Shown piece by piece: positions 7,817-16,966 of a stretch of DNA of 64,000 nt; the stretch's first letter is position 1; the number at the start of each line of letters is the position of its first letter. The translations under genes and the position numbers were made by a program. Under the pieces are notes generated by a model. It did no database searches, had not been told where the DNA came from, and worked only from the letters and a program-made list of their open reading frames with translations. This DNA is from Cupriavidus malaysiensis (GTDB lineage Bacteria > Pseudomonadota > Gammaproteobacteria > Burkholderiales > Burkholderiaceae). The stretch spans positions 1,426,001-1,490,000 of the forward strand of contig NZ_CP017755.1 in assembly GCF_001854325.1 (NCBI RefSeq), in the 5' to 3' direction.

Positions 7817-9427
7817 ATGGCAGCGGGCACAACCACTGAACGACAAGTGAACGAACGTCAAGGCGAGGGCGGCCAGGGCATGGCCCCGCTCTATATCCGC
7901 ATGCATCCCCAGGACAACGTGGCCATCGTCGCCAACGACGGCGGCCTGGCCGAAGGCGGCGTCTTCCCCTGCGGCCTGGTGCTGCGCGAGCGCGTGCCGC
8001 AGGGCCACAAGGTGGCGCTGGCGGACCTGGCCGCGGGCGATCCCGTGATCCGCTACAACGTGGTGATCGGCTACGCGGCGCGCGACCTGCCGCGTGGCAG
8101 CTGGGTCAACGAGCGGGTGATCGAGATGCCGCCCGCGCCGGCGCTGGACGACCTGCCGATCTGCACGCGCGCCGCCGGGCCGATGGCGCCGCTGGAGGGT
8201 TACACCTTCGAGGGCTTCCGCAATGCCGACGGCTCGGTCGGCACGCGCAACATCCTCGCCATCACCACCACCGTGCAATGCGTGTCGGGCGTGGTCGAGC
8301 ACGCGGTGCGGCGCATCAAGGCCGAGCTGCTGCCGCGCTACCCCAATGTCGACGACGTGATCGGGCTGGAGCACACCTACGGCTGCGGCGTGGCGATCGA
8401 CGCGCCGGATGCGGCGGTGCCCATCCGTACCCTGCGCAATATCGCGCTGAACCCCAATTTCGGCGGTACCGCGATGATGGTCAGCCTGGGCTGCGAGAAG
8501 CTGCAGCCCGAGCGCCTGCTGCCGCCCGGCACCATTCCCATCCAGGCCGGCGCCGGCGAAGTGCAGGTCGGCGTGGTCTGCCTGCAGGACGAACAGCACG
8601 TGGGCTTCGGTTCCATGATCGCTGCCATCATGGAGATGGCCGAGACCCACCTGGCCAAGCTGAACGCGCGCCGCCGCGAGACCTGCCCGGTCTCCGACCT
8701 GGTGGTCGGCGTGCAGTGCGGCGGCAGCGACGCCTTCTCCGGCGTGACGGCCAATCCGGCGGTGGGTTTTGCCACCGACCTGCTGGTGCGCGCCGGTGCC
8801 GCGGTGATGTTCTCGGAAGTGACCGAGGTGCGCGACGGCATCGGCCAGCTCACCGCGCGCGCCGCCACGCCCGAGGTGGCGCAGGCGATGATCCGCGAGA
8901 TGGCCTGGTACGACGCCTACCTGCAGCGCGGCCGCGTGGACCGCAGCGCCAACACCTCGCCAGGCAACAAGAAGGGCGGCCTGTCCAACATCGTGGAAAA
9001 GGCCATGGGCTCGATCGTCAAGTCCGGCAGCGCGCCGATCAGCGGCGTGCTGGCGCCGGGCGAGAAGCTGCGCCAGAAGGGCTTGATCTACGCCGCCACG
9101 CCGGCCAGCGACTTCATCTGCGGCACGCTGCAGCTTGCCGCCGGCATGAACCTGCACGTCTTCACCACCGGCCGCGGCACGCCCTACGGGCTGGCCGAAG
9201 TGCCGGTGATCAAGGTCGCCACGCGCAGCGACCTGGCGCGCCGCTGGCACGACCTGATGGACGTGGACGCGGGCCGTATCGCCACCGGCCAGGCCACCAT
9301 CGAGGAGGTGGGCTGGGAGCTGTTCCGCCTGATGCTCGACGTCGCCAGCGGCCGCAAGCAGACCTGGGCCGAGCACCACCAGCTCTACAACGCGCTGGCG
9401 CTGTTCAACCCGGCGCCGGTGACCTGA
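7817..9427 (+). CDS. garD: galactarate dehydratase (GarD, UxaA family)
   Basis: The product dehydrates meso-galactarate to 5-dehydro-4-deoxy-D-glucarate, the KdgD substrate. It is 536 residues from this start and matches GarD across its length. An N-terminal SAF-like domain ([28 protein letters not shown]) is followed by the UxaA-type catalytic part with [37 protein letters not shown] and [20 protein letters not shown]; conserved His and Cys in these motifs are the expected Fe-binding residues. The true start may be later: a GTG near 7848 or the ATG at 7880 ([10 protein letters not shown]) would both fit the E. coli GarD N-terminus better, and none has a strong ribosome site. It is divergent from kdgD and probably co-regulated through the paired palindromes. 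Confidence 0.95.
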   Translation: MAAGTTTERQVNERQGEGGQGMAPLYIRMHPQDNVAIVANDGGLAEGGVFPCGLVLRERVPQGHKVALADLAAGDPVIRYNVVIGYAARDLPRGSWVNERVIEMPPAPALDDLPICTRAAGPMAPLEGYTFEGFRNADGSVGTRNILAITTTVQCVSGVVEHAVRRIKAELLPRYPNVDDVIGLEHTYGCGVAIDAPDAAVPIRTLRNIALNPNFGGTAMMVSLGCEKLQPERLLPPGTIPIQAGAGEVQVGVVCLQDEQHVGFGSMIAAIMEMAETHLAKLNARRRETCPVSDLVVGVQCGGSDAFSGVTANPAVGFATDLLVRAGAAVMFSEVTEVRDGIGQLTARAATPEVAQAMIREMAWYDAYLQRGRVDRSANTSPGNKKGGLSNIVEKAMGSIVKSGSAPISGVLAPGEKLRQKGLIYAATPASDFICGTLQLAAGMNLHVFTTGRGTPYGLAEVPVIKVATRSDLARRWHDLMDVDAGRIATGQATIEEVGWELFRLMLDVASGRKQTWAEHHQLYNALALFNPAPVT

Positions 9428-9527
9428 GCCTACTCTCCGCAGAGGTGTGGCGGGGCCGCGTCAGTGCCGCTGGACGGGCAAGCTTGTTTGCGGCTTCCCA
9501 TTGCCTGGGGATTTCCGGTCTTTATAT

Positions 9528-9552
9528 AATAACGATTCTCATTATCGTTATT
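9528..9552. promoter_or_regulatory. Fur box upstream of the fecI-like gene
   Basis: AATAACGA and TCGTTATT form a perfect inverted repeat around a 9-bp centre, and the inner part GATTCTCATTATC matches 11 of 13 positions of the right half of the Fur consensus. A second AT-rich stretch (TATATAATAA) precedes it and probably holds the -10 region. Placement about 45 bp before the sigma-factor start predicts iron repression by Fur of the whole fecI-fecR unit. Confidence 0.8.
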
Positions 9553-9597
9553 TGTGACTTGGCGCGCGGCCCGTCCGCAGGCGCCGGGAGCCGGATC

Positions 9598-10107
9598 ATG
9601 GCCGCCGAAGCGGGGATACAGCAGGAAATTCAGGCGCTTTACCGCGGTCACCACGACTGGCTGCATGGCTGGCTGCGGCGCAGGCTGGGCTGCGCGCACC
9701 GCGCTGCCGACCTCGCCCACGATACCTTCATGCGCCTGCTGGCGCGCGAGGAGGCGCTGCAGGTCCTGGAGCCGCGCGCCTTCCTGTCCACCGTGGCGCA
9801 ACGCGTGCTCGCCAACCACTGGCGCCGCGAGAAGCTGGAACAGGCCTACCTGGAGGCGCTGGCCTGCCTGCCCGAGCCGGTGGTGCCGTCGGCCGAGGCG
9901 CGCGCCATCCTGCTGGAGACCCTGCACGAGATCGATGCCTTGCTGGACGGCCTGCCGGTGCCGGTCAAGCGTGCCTTCCTGATGGCCCAGCTCGACGGCA
10001 TGAGCCAGCTCGAGATCGCCGCCGCGCTCGATATCTCCGTCACCACCGTCAAGCGCTACCTGGTGCGCGCCGGCACGCAGTGCTATTTCGCGCAGGCTGG
10101 GGCATGA
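9598..10107 (+). CDS. FecI-like ECF sigma-70 factor
   Basis: A 169-residue extracytoplasmic-function sigma factor with region 2 (residues about 10-75; ADLAHDTFMRLLAREE, AFLSTVAQRVLANHWRRE) and region 4 (about 110-165; LDGMSQLEIAAALDISVTTVKRYL). FecI-type sigma factors direct RNA polymerase to the promoter of a TonB-dependent receptor when an iron carrier is bound. The ATG at 9598 begins MAAEAGIQQEIQALYRGHHDW, which aligns with FecI N-termini. The stop overlaps the fecR-like ATG (ATGA), so sigma and anti-sigma are translationally coupled. A Fur box directly upstream indicates iron control. Confidence 0.93.
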   Translation: MAAEAGIQQEIQALYRGHHDWLHGWLRRRLGCAHRAADLAHDTFMRLLAREEALQVLEPRAFLSTVAQRVLANHWRREKLEQAYLEALACLPEPVVPSAEARAILLETLHEIDALLDGLPVPVKRAFLMAQLDGMSQLEIAAALDISVTTVKRYLVRAGTQCYFAQAGA

Positions 10108-11123
10108 GCGCGGCCGGCAGCGAAGGGCGCGCGCGCACGCTGTCCGCGCGCCCTCCGGCGATTTCCCCCGAAGTGGCGCGCCGCGCGGTCGAGTGGCTGG
10201 TCACGCTGCAATCGGCCGAAGCCGACGGGCGCACGCGCGCCGACTGGCGCCGCTGGGTGGAAGCGCATCCGGACCACGCGCGCGCCTGGCGCCATATCGA
10301 ATCCTTCAACGGGCAACTGCGCCAGGTCGCTTCGCCGCTGGCCAGCGCGGTGGCGCGCGCGGCGCTGGCCGCCCCCGGCTCGCCGCGCCGGCGCCATGCC
10401 GTGCGCGCGCTGGCGCTGTTGTTCGCGGGCGGCGGCGCCGCCTGGCTGGCACGCGAGCAGGCGCCGCTGCAGGGCTGGCTGGCCGACCTGCACACCGGTG
10501 TCGGCGAACGCCGCACCGTGCGCCTGGAGGACGGCACGGCCCTGGTCCTGAATACCGACAGCGCCGTCGACGTGCGCTACGGCGGCACCGGGCGTGTGGT
10601 GCGGCTGTTGCGCGGCGAGATCCTCGTCAGCACCGCCAGGGACCGGCAGGTGCCGGCGCGCCCCATGCTGGTGGAGACGCGGCAGGGCCGCCTGCGGCCG
10701 CTGGGCACGCGCTTCGCCGTGCGCCAGTTCGAGGACAGCAGCTGGGTCGGTGTGCTGGAAGGCACCGTCGCGGTCGAGCCGCTCGACGTTGCCGGCGGCG
10801 GGCCGGTCGTGGCTGCCGGCGGGCAGGTCCGCTTCGGCCGGGGCGGGGCCGAGGCAGCGGCGCCGCTGGCCGACACGGCGGTGGCCTGGACCGACGGCAT
10901 GCTGGTGGCCAGCGCCATGCGGCTGGAGGACTTCCTGGCGGAGCTCGGCCGCTACCGCCCGGGCCGCCTGCGCTGCGATCCCGCCGTGGCCGGGCTGCGT
11001 GTCTCGGGCACCTATCCGCTGGCCGATACCGGCCGCGTCCTCGACCTGCTGCGTACCACGTTGCCGGTGCGCATCCACTTCGTGACCCGCTACTGGGTCA
11101 CGGTGCTGCCGGCGCCGGCCTGA
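10104..11123 (+). CDS. FecR-like anti-sigma / signal-relay protein
   Basis: A 339-residue inner-membrane regulator. The cytoplasmic N-terminal part (residues about 22-70; SPEVARRAVEWLVTLQSAE, RRWVEAHPDHARAW) is the DUF4880/sigma-binding region. A single hydrophobic segment (about 96-115; VRALALLFAGGGAAWLA) follows. The periplasmic FecR domain (about 130-250) has VGERRTVRLEDGTALVLNTDSAV and RPLGTRFAVRQF. FecR receives the signal from the receptor's N-terminal domain and frees or activates the sigma factor. The ATG overlaps the sigma stop codon; an open frame extends 8 codons upstream but lacks support. The C-terminal STN-like end is conserved in the family. Confidence 0.93.
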   Translation: MSAAGSEGRARTLSARPPAISPEVARRAVEWLVTLQSAEADGRTRADWRRWVEAHPDHARAWRHIESFNGQLRQVASPLASAVARAALAAPGSPRRRHAVRALALLFAGGGAAWLAREQAPLQGWLADLHTGVGERRTVRLEDGTALVLNTDSAVDVRYGGTGRVVRLLRGEILVSTARDRQVPARPMLVETRQGRLRPLGTRFAVRQFEDSSWVGVLEGTVAVEPLDVAGGGPVVAAGGQVRFGRGGAEAAAPLADTAVAWTDGMLVASAMRLEDFLAELGRYRPGRLRCDPAVAGLRVSGTYPLADTGRVLDLLRTTLPVRIHFVTRYWVTVLPAPA

Positions 11124-11141
11124 CCGGCCGCGCGTTTTTTT
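11114..11141 (+). terminator. possible weak terminator between the fecR-like gene and the receptor gene
   Basis: GCCGG-N5-CCGGC, whose loop contains the fecR stop codon, is followed six bases later by seven T residues (11135-11141). The separation between stem and T-run is larger than ideal, so only partial termination is likely. Reduced read-through would let the receptor be expressed mainly from its own sigma-dependent promoter. Confidence 0.35.
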
Positions 11142-11170
11142 CGCTTTTTTGCTGGCCGGGTGGCCTGTTT

Positions 11171-11176
11171 GGAAAT
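11171..11176 (+). promoter_or_regulatory. GGAAAT, possible FecI-type -35 element before the receptor gene
   Basis: GGAAAT is identical to the -35 element of the E. coli fecA promoter recognised by FecI, and it lies 58 bp upstream of the receptor start in the correct orientation. A convincing -10 partner at standard distance is not evident, so the assignment is tentative. Confidence 0.35.
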
Positions 11177-11233
11177 CTCGCGTGACTTAGGAGATGAGAA
11201 CACCGTCTTCGAGTCCACCGCGAGTCTGCCTTC

Positions 11234-13747
11234 ATGACGCATCACCATCGCCCGGCCCGGTCCCGCGCCGGCTCCGTTTCCTTCCGACCCGCGCGCCGCG
11301 CCGCGCTCGGCCAGCAGGCCCTGCGCGTGCTGCGGCACGCCATGCTGGGTGCCAGCCTGGGCGGTGCGCTGCCGCAGGCAGGCCTTGCCCAGGCTGCCCC
11401 CGCCGGCGCGGCGGCCGAGGCGCCGCGCAAGTCCTACGACATTCCGGCCGGCCCGCTGGAGGCCGCGCTCAACCGCTTCGGCCGCGAGGCCGGCATCCTG
11501 CTGTCATTCACGCCGGAGCAGACGGCGGGGCGGCACAGCGGCGGCCTGCGCGGCAGCTATGGCACCGCCGCCGGCCTCGCCGCCCTGCTGCAGGGCACCG
11601 GCCTGGCCGCGGTGGCGCAGCCCAATGGTGGCTACGCGCTGGCGCCGCGGAGCGGTGCGCAGGCCGCAGCGCCGGCAGCGGGGGATGCCGCCACGGCCCT
11701 GCCGCAGGTGACCGTCAGCGCGCAGTCGATCGGCAGCTACCGGCCTGCCGCCAACAGCTCGGTGATGCGCTCGGACCTGCCGCTGCAGGACACGCCGCAG
11801 GCGGTCAACGTGGTGCCGGCCCAGGTGCTCAAGGACCAGCGCCCGCGCAACCTCGACGACGCGCTGGCCAACGTCAGCGGCATCACCCAGGGCAATACCC
11901 TGGCGGGAACCCAGGACACGCTGATGAAGCGCGGCTTCGGCGGCAACCGCGACGGCTCCATCATGCACAACGGCATGCCGCTGGTGCAGGGCCGCGGCCT
12001 GAATGCCGCGGCCGACAGCGTGGAGGTGCTCAAGGGGCCATCGTCGCTGCTTTACGGCATCATGGATCCGGGCGGCGTCATCAACATCGTCAGCAAGCGC
12101 CCGCAGCTCAAGCAGAGCACGGCCCTGTCGCTGCTGGGCAGCACCTACGGCCATGGCAAGAACGGCGCCGGCATCACGCTCGACACCACCGGCCCGCTTG
12201 GCGAATCGGGCCTGGCCTACCGCATGGTGGCCGACCATGTCGACGAGCAGTACTGGCGCAATTTCGGCGTTCATCGCGAAACCCTGATCGCGCCGTCGCT
12301 GGCCTGGTATGGCCGCGATACGCAGGTCGTGCTGTCCTACGAGTACCGCGACTACCTGTATCCCTTCGACCGCGGCACCGCGATGGATCCCCGCAGCGGC
12401 GCGCCGTTGCCGATCCCGGCCCGCCGGCGCCTGGACGAGCCGTTCAACAATATGGTCGGCAACTCCCACCTGGCCCAGCTGGCCGTGGACCACCAATTCA
12501 ACGGCGACTGGCGCGCGCACTTCGGCTACAGCTACAACCGCGAGACCTACGACGCGAACCAGATCCGCATCACCGGCATCAATACCACCACCGGCCTGGT
12601 GAGCCGCAGCAACGACGCCACCCACGGCGCGCTCAGCACGGACAGCTACGGCATCGCCTACGTCGACGGCAACTTCCAGCTCGGCGGCATGCGCAACAAC
12701 CTGCAGATGGGCATGGACAGCGAATACCGCCTGATCTACCGCGCCGACCTGCTGCGCCAGTCCGTGTCCAGCAAGTTCAGCTACCTGAACCCGGTGTACG
12801 GGCAGATCAGCCCGTCCAGCACGGTCTCCGCCAGCGACAGCGACCAGACCGACGCCCTGCACAACACCTCGGTGTTCCTGCAGGACAGCCTCTACCTGAC
12901 CGACCGCTGGATCCTGGTGGCCGGCATGCGCTTCCTTTCGTACAGCCAGTGGGCCGGACGCGGCCGTCCCTTCCATGCCAACACGGACATCGAGGGCAAT
13001 CGCTGGCTGCCGCGCGCCGGCCTGGTCTACAAGTGGAGCCCGGCGCTGTCGCTCTATGCGAGCTATACCGAATCGCTCAAGCCGACCTCGACCATCGCGC
13101 CGCTGAGTTCCGGCGTGGTGATCGATTCGGCCGTGGCGCCGGAGCGGGGCAGGTCGTGGGAAGTGGGCGCCAAGGCCGACCTGGCCATCGGCCTGACCGG
13201 CACGCTGGCGCTGTTCGATATCGACAAGCGCAACGTACTGGTGTCGCAGTACAACGATGCCGCCAAGCTGACCGAATGGCGCACCTCGGGGCGGGCGCGC
13301 TCGCGCGGTGTCGAGCTGGATATCACCGGCCAGGTCGGGCCGCGCTGGAACGTCATCGCCAGCTATGCCTACATCGATGCCAAGACCACCGAGGATCCGC
13401 TCTACGCGGGCAACCGCCTGTGGAACGTGGCGCAGCACACCGCCTCGCTGTCCGCCGTCTATGACTTCGGCAGCCTGTTCGGCGGCGACCGCCTGCGCCT
13501 GGGCGGCGGCGTGCACTACGTCGGCAACCGGCCCGGCGACTCGGCCAACAGCTTCATGCTGCCGGCCTACGCGGTGGCCGACGCCTTCGCCAGCTACGAC
13601 ACACGCGTCGGCGGACAGAAGGTGCGTTTCCAGCTCAATGTCAAGAACCTGTTCAACACGGTCTACTACCCGTCCAGCGCCAACCAGTACTTCGTCGCCG
13701 TGGGCGACGCGCGCCAGGTGTCGCTGCTGACCACGATGGAGTTCTGA
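11234..13747 (+). CDS. TonB-dependent siderophore receptor with N-terminal signalling (STN) domain
   Basis: An 837-residue outer-membrane receptor of the FecA/FpvA/FoxA type. After a long signal region (cleavage probably after LAQAAPAGAAA) there is a secretin/TonB short N-terminal domain (residues about 66-140; KSYDIPAGPLEAALNRFGRE). The TonB box-like LPQVTVSA and the plug follow (PLQDTPQAVNVVPAQVLKDQ, VEVLKGPSSLLYG, GGVINIVSKRP). The rest is a 22-strand barrel ending in the aromatic residue of TTMEF. The STN domain signals to the FecR-like protein, which matches the upstream gene pair. The substrate is a ferric siderophore of unknown type. Barrel motifs such as NLFNTVYYPSS are typical of hydroxamate/ferrichrome-class receptors (loose inference). 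Confidence 0.95.
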   Translation: MTHHHRPARSRAGSVSFRPARRAALGQQALRVLRHAMLGASLGGALPQAGLAQAAPAGAAAEAPRKSYDIPAGPLEAALNRFGREAGILLSFTPEQTAGRHSGGLRGSYGTAAGLAALLQGTGLAAVAQPNGGYALAPRSGAQAAAPAAGDAATALPQVTVSAQSIGSYRPAANSSVMRSDLPLQDTPQAVNVVPAQVLKDQRPRNLDDALANVSGITQGNTLAGTQDTLMKRGFGGNRDGSIMHNGMPLVQGRGLNAAADSVEVLKGPSSLLYGIMDPGGVINIVSKRPQLKQSTALSLLGSTYGHGKNGAGITLDTTGPLGESGLAYRMVADHVDEQYWRNFGVHRETLIAPSLAWYGRDTQVVLSYEYRDYLYPFDRGTAMDPRSGAPLPIPARRRLDEPFNNMVGNSHLAQLAVDHQFNGDWRAHFGYSYNRETYDANQIRITGINTTTGLVSRSNDATHGALSTDSYGIAYVDGNFQLGGMRNNLQMGMDSEYRLIYRADLLRQSVSSKFSYLNPVYGQISPSSTVSASDSDQTDALHNTSVFLQDSLYLTDRWILVAGMRFLSYSQWAGRGRPFHANTDIEGNRWLPRAGLVYKWSPALSLYASYTESLKPTSTIAPLSSGVVIDSAVAPERGRSWEVGAKADLAIGLTGTLALFDIDKRNVLVSQYNDAAKLTEWRTSGRARSRGVELDITGQVGPRWNVIASYAYIDAKTTEDPLYAGNRLWNVAQHTASLSAVYDFGSLFGGDRLRLGGGVHYVGNRPGDSANSFMLPAYAVADAFASYDTRVGGQKVRFQLNVKNLFNTVYYPSSANQYFVAVGDARQVSLLTTMEF

Positions 13748-13750
13748 ACC

Positions 13751-14560
13751 ATGCCGCATCCGCTTCCCTCACGACCGTGTGCCGATGCGGCCGCTGTGGC
13801 AGGGGCCGCGCGCCGGCCCTCGCGCAGAGCCTTCCTGGCCGGTGCCGCGCTGGCCGCAGGCGCGGTCCTGCTGCCGGGCGCGGCCCAGGCGCAGCCGGCG
13901 GCGCGTGGCCGCGTGGTGCTGGTCGTGCAGCAGCAGGGGCCCAGCCTGGCGGTCGACCAGGCCATCGCGGCGCACCTGCGCCGGCGCGGCTTCGCCGTGG
14001 ACCTGCTGGACCAGTCGGCGGCCCCGGCGGCCGCGGCAGGGGCCGGCCTGGTGGTGCTGTCCTCGACAGTGGCGGCCAAGTCGGTCCAGGCCGGCTGGCG
14101 CCAGCTCGCCATCCCGCTGCTGACCTGGGAGAACGACCTGCTGGACGATCTCGCCATGACCGGCAAGCGCCTCGACAGCGACTACGGCGAGGCCGGGCGC
14201 GAGCGCTACCTGTGGCTGGTCAACGCGCCCCACCCGATGGCCGCGGGACTGCCCGCCGGCAGCGTCAACGTCTATGCGCGCCAGGCGCCGATGAGCTGGG
14301 GCAGGCCCGGCCTGGGCGCGAGCATCATCGCCACGCTCTACGGGCAGCCCGAGAAGGCAGCCATCTTCGCCTACGAGAAGGGCGCCACGATGGACTACGA
14401 AGCCCTCGCGCCCGCACGCCGCGTGATGTTCTTCCTGGCCAACGACACCTTCACCAACCTGTCCGCGCCCGGCCTGCGGCTGTTCGATGCCGCGATCGAC
14501 TGGGCCATCGGCGCGCCGGACACGGCCTGCGTGACGGCGCGGGGGGCGGAGGCGGGCTGA
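13751..14560 (+). CDS. Tat-exported ThuA/GATase-like accessory protein of the iron-receptor operon
   Basis: This gene starts 3 bp after the receptor stop, so it is almost certainly co-transcribed. The 269-residue product has a twin-arginine signal (SRRAFLAGAALAAGAVLL) and a probable cleavage after AQAQP. The mature part (RVVLVVQQQGPSLAVDQAIAAHLRRRG, LVVLSST, PLLTWENDLLDDLAMTG, APHPMAAGLPAG, MFFLANDTFTNLS) looks like a Rossmann-type fold resembling ThuA or class I glutamine amidotransferase-like proteins, without an obvious Cys-His-Glu triad. No function can be assigned. Its place behind a siderophore receptor suggests a periplasmic role in handling or sensing the iron carrier, but that is inference. 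Confidence 0.7.
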   Translation: MPHPLPSRPCADAAAVAGAARRPSRRAFLAGAALAAGAVLLPGAAQAQPAARGRVVLVVQQQGPSLAVDQAIAAHLRRRGFAVDLLDQSAAPAAAAGAGLVVLSSTVAAKSVQAGWRQLAIPLLTWENDLLDDLAMTGKRLDSDYGEAGRERYLWLVNAPHPMAAGLPAGSVNVYARQAPMSWGRPGLGASIIATLYGQPEKAAIFAYEKGATMDYEALAPARRVMFFLANDTFTNLSAPGLRLFDAAIDWAIGAPDTACVTARGAEAG

Positions 14561-14815
14561 TGCTGGGCTCGGCCGGCGGTGGCTGCCGGCTGGCTTCAGC
14601 GGGGGCAGGCCTCGTGCCTCTCGTCTCATCTTATTCAATTAACGGCCAGGCGTTTTTTGTTCTGCTTCAGACGCGGCAGGGCCGCGCCATGACGATAGTG
14701 TCATGGGGAGGGAAAGGGCCGCTGCCGGTTGGCCGTGGGGCTTGTCGGCTTCGATTCTGTGCTCGCGTGCTGGATCACACCGTTGGCTTCGCTTGGGCGT
14801 GGCGCCTTGCTAAAC

Positions 14816-14979
14816 CACCCCTCTCCCCCGCCCTCTCCGTGCGGGGAGAGGGAGCCAAGACCGTGTGCTTGGCGCTCGGTGTTGGTGCATCTCGTCGGCT
14901 TCGTCCAGCGCGACGTGGTTCGCACCGCGCCGCTTCGCTCCCCTCTCCCGCCTGCGGCAGAGGGGCCGGGGGAGAGGGC
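14816..14979. repeat. inverted pair of REP/BIME-like GC-rich palindromes
   Basis: This part of the 465-bp gene-free stretch 14561-15025 holds two related palindromic units in opposite orientation. Unit 1 (about 14816-14855) contains CCCTCTCC-N6-GGAGAGGG (14831-14852). Unit 2 (about 14938-14979) contains CCCCTCT-N12-AGAGGGG (14940-14965) plus a second GGGGGAGAGGG. The reverse complement of unit 2 resembles unit 1 over about 40 bp. This is the structure of extragenic palindromic elements that recur between genes in many proteobacteria. The rest of the stretch shows no gene. Confidence 0.6.
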
Positions 14980-15025
14980 CGGCATTCGCTAGCACGATGG
15001 CGTTCGCAGGCCGGCAGGCGCCGCA

Positions 15026-15973
15026 CTACACCAGCCGCGCGCCGGGCCAGGCGCCCGACATCACCGTATTGCGCACCGATTGCCGCACGGTCTGCATGAT
15101 GTCCCACAGTTCAGGCACCGGCGGGCGGTTGCGCGCCGTGGCGAGCGCGACCTGCCGCGTCACCACCGGCTCGATCAGGCGCGCCGAGTGCAGGCGGCCC
15201 TGGGCGACGCGGTCGGCCACGGCGGCGAAGGGCAGCAGCGTGGCGCCGCAGCCGTCTTCCACCAGGCGCATCGACACCGTGTTCGATGCATCGCATTCCA
15301 TCGCCAGTTGCAGGGAGGCACCGTTGCGCGCGGCCAGGGTCTCGGCCAGCACGCGCAGGCCGTGTCCGGTGCTGGGCAGGATCAGCGGCACTTCGGCCAG
15401 CCGCCGCACGGGGAAGGTCGGGCCGAGGTGGCTCCAGGAGGTGGGGGTGACCAGGGTCAGGTCTTCCTCCAGCAGGATGTCGACCTTGAGCGCGCCCTGC
15501 TGCTCGGGCAGGTAGAGCAGCGCGACGTCGATCTCGCCGGCGGCCAGCCAGGCCAGCAGCGGGCTGGCCAGTCCTTCGACGAAGCGCACCTTGGTGGCGG
15601 GAAAGCGCAGCTTGAGCGCGGTGCCGATGGCGGCGAAGGCGGTGTTGGCGATGGTCGGCTGGGCCGCGATCACCAGCTGGGCCGGCCCCTTGGCCGAGGA
15701 GGCGCGGATGGCCTCGCGCGCTTCGGCCAGCGTGGCGGCGACCTGGCGTGCATAGCCGAGCAGCGTCTGCCCGGCCTCGGTCAATACCACGCCACGGCCG
15801 CTGCGGTGGAACAGGCGCGCATCCAGCGCGGCCTCCAGCCGGGCGATCTGGCGGCTGATGGTCGACTGGTCGGCGCCCAGTTCGAGCGCGGCGCGCGAAA
15901 TGCTCTGCGTGCTGGCGACGCAGACGAAGCAGGCCAGGTCGTCGGAGTTCAGGGCGGAGGGCGGGGTGGCCAT
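15026..15973 (-). CDS. LysR family transcriptional regulator at the end of the sugar-acid operon
   Basis: A 315-residue LysR-type protein. The winged helix-turn-helix is at residues about 10-68 (LACFVCVASTQSISRAALEL, DQSTISRQIARLEAAL), and the effector domain includes GEIDVALLYLPE and LPSTGHGLRVLAE. The start at 15973 (MATPPSALNSDD) lies 8 bp after the stop of the garR-like gene, so the regulator is the last gene of the seven-gene leftward operon. An open frame continues upstream but only overlaps garR. By position it probably senses an intermediate of the pathway encoded upstream and controls the operon. LysR boxes cannot be pinpointed because no divergent gene abuts it. Confidence 0.93.
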   Translation of the reverse strand: MATPPSALNSDDLACFVCVASTQSISRAALELGADQSTISRQIARLEAALDARLFHRSGRGVVLTEAGQTLLGYARQVAATLAEAREAIRASSAKGPAQLVIAAQPTIANTAFAAIGTALKLRFPATKVRFVEGLASPLLAWLAAGEIDVALLYLPEQQGALKVDILLEEDLTLVTPTSWSHLGPTFPVRRLAEVPLILPSTGHGLRVLAETLAARNGASLQLAMECDASNTVSMRLVEDGCGATLLPFAAVADRVAQGRLHSARLIEPVVTRQVALATARNRPPVPELWDIMQTVRQSVRNTVMSGAWPGARLV

Positions 15974-15981
15974 GCCGGGCG

Positions 15982-16929
15982 TCAGGCCTTGCCGGCGCTG
16001 CCGGCAGTCCCGTCCGCGCTGTCCGCACCATCCGCGCCGGGGACCTTGTCGCCGATGGCGAACGACGCCATGTGTTCCAGCGCCCGCACCAGTCCGGCGT
16101 GGTCCCAGCGCGCGCCGCCGAGCGCGCTGCAGGTGTTGAACAACTGCTGGCAGGAGGCGGTATTGGGCAGGTTGACACCGAGCTTGCGCGCGGTGGACAG
16201 CGCCAGTTCCAGGTCCTTCTGGTGCAGCGCGATGCGGAAGCCGGGCTCGAAGCGGCGCTCGATCATGCGCTCGCCGTGCACCTCGAGGACGCGCGAGCTG
16301 GCGAAGCCGCCCATCAGCGCCTGGCGCACGCGTGCGGGATCGGCGCCGGCCCTGGCCGCCAGCACCAGCGCTTCGCCCACGGCCTCGATGGTCAGGGCCA
16401 CGATCACCTGGTTGGCCACCTTGGCCACCTGGCCGTCGCCCACGCCGCCCACCAGGGTGATGTTCTTGCCCAGGCATTGCAGCAGCGGCTGCACGCGCGC
16501 AAATACTTCGGGCTTGCCGCCGGCCATGATGGACAGGGTGGCGGCCTTGGCGCCGACCTCGCCGCCCGACACCGGCGCATCGACATAGTCGCTGCCCAGT
16601 GCCTCGATGCGTGCAGCGAAATCGCGCGTCTCGATCGGCGAGATCGAGCTCATGTCCACCACCGTCTTGCCCGCGCCCAGTCCCTCGGCCACGCCGCCGG
16701 CGCCGAACAGCACGCGCTCGACGTCCGGCGTGTCGGGCAGCATCAGGAACACGGTGTCGGCCTGGCGCGCGACCTCGGCGGCGCTGGCGCAGGCCTGCGC
16801 CCCGGCGTCGCGCAGGGCCTGCGGCACGCCGCTGCGGGTGTGCGCGTACAGCGTGTGGCCGGCGGCCAGCAGGTGTGCCGCCATCGGCGTGCCCATCACG
16901 CCCAGGCCGATGAATCCGATCTTGCTCAT
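15982..16929 (-). CDS. garR: 2-hydroxy-3-oxopropionate (tartronate semialdehyde) reductase-like
   Basis: A 315-residue beta-hydroxyacid dehydrogenase. Visible motifs are the NAD(P) site GFIGLGVMGTPMAAHLL, the substrate signature DAPVSGGEVGAKAATLSIMAGG split across residues about 117-140, and the catalytic lysine region VAKVANQ. GarR/GlxR reduces tartronate semialdehyde to D-glycerate, the step after the GarL-type aldolase encoded immediately upstream (37 bp). The protein is about 20 residues longer than E. coli GarR because of an Ala/Gly/Asp-rich tail (GADGADSADGTAGSAGKA). Related 3-hydroxyisobutyrate dehydrogenases look alike, so specificity rests mainly on gene context. Confidence 0.88.
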   Translation of the reverse strand: MSKIGFIGLGVMGTPMAAHLLAAGHTLYAHTRSGVPQALRDAGAQACASAAEVARQADTVFLMLPDTPDVERVLFGAGGVAEGLGAGKTVVDMSSISPIETRDFAARIEALGSDYVDAPVSGGEVGAKAATLSIMAGGKPEVFARVQPLLQCLGKNITLVGGVGDGQVAKVANQVIVALTIEAVGEALVLAARAGADPARVRQALMGGFASSRVLEVHGERMIERRFEPGFRIALHQKDLELALSTARKLGVNLPNTASCQQLFNTCSALGGARWDHAGLVRALEHMASFAIGDKVPGADGADSADGTAGSAGKA

Positions 16930-16966
16930 GTGTCGCTCCCTGCCTCAGGCATGTATGCGGCGCCGC

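Noticed and set aside
7715..9379. open frame antisense to garD
   Set aside because: No motif; garD on the plus strand is complete.
8278..9597. upstream extension of the FecI-like frame through garD
   Set aside because: It is an out-of-frame read of garD; FecI similarity begins at 9598, after the Fur box.
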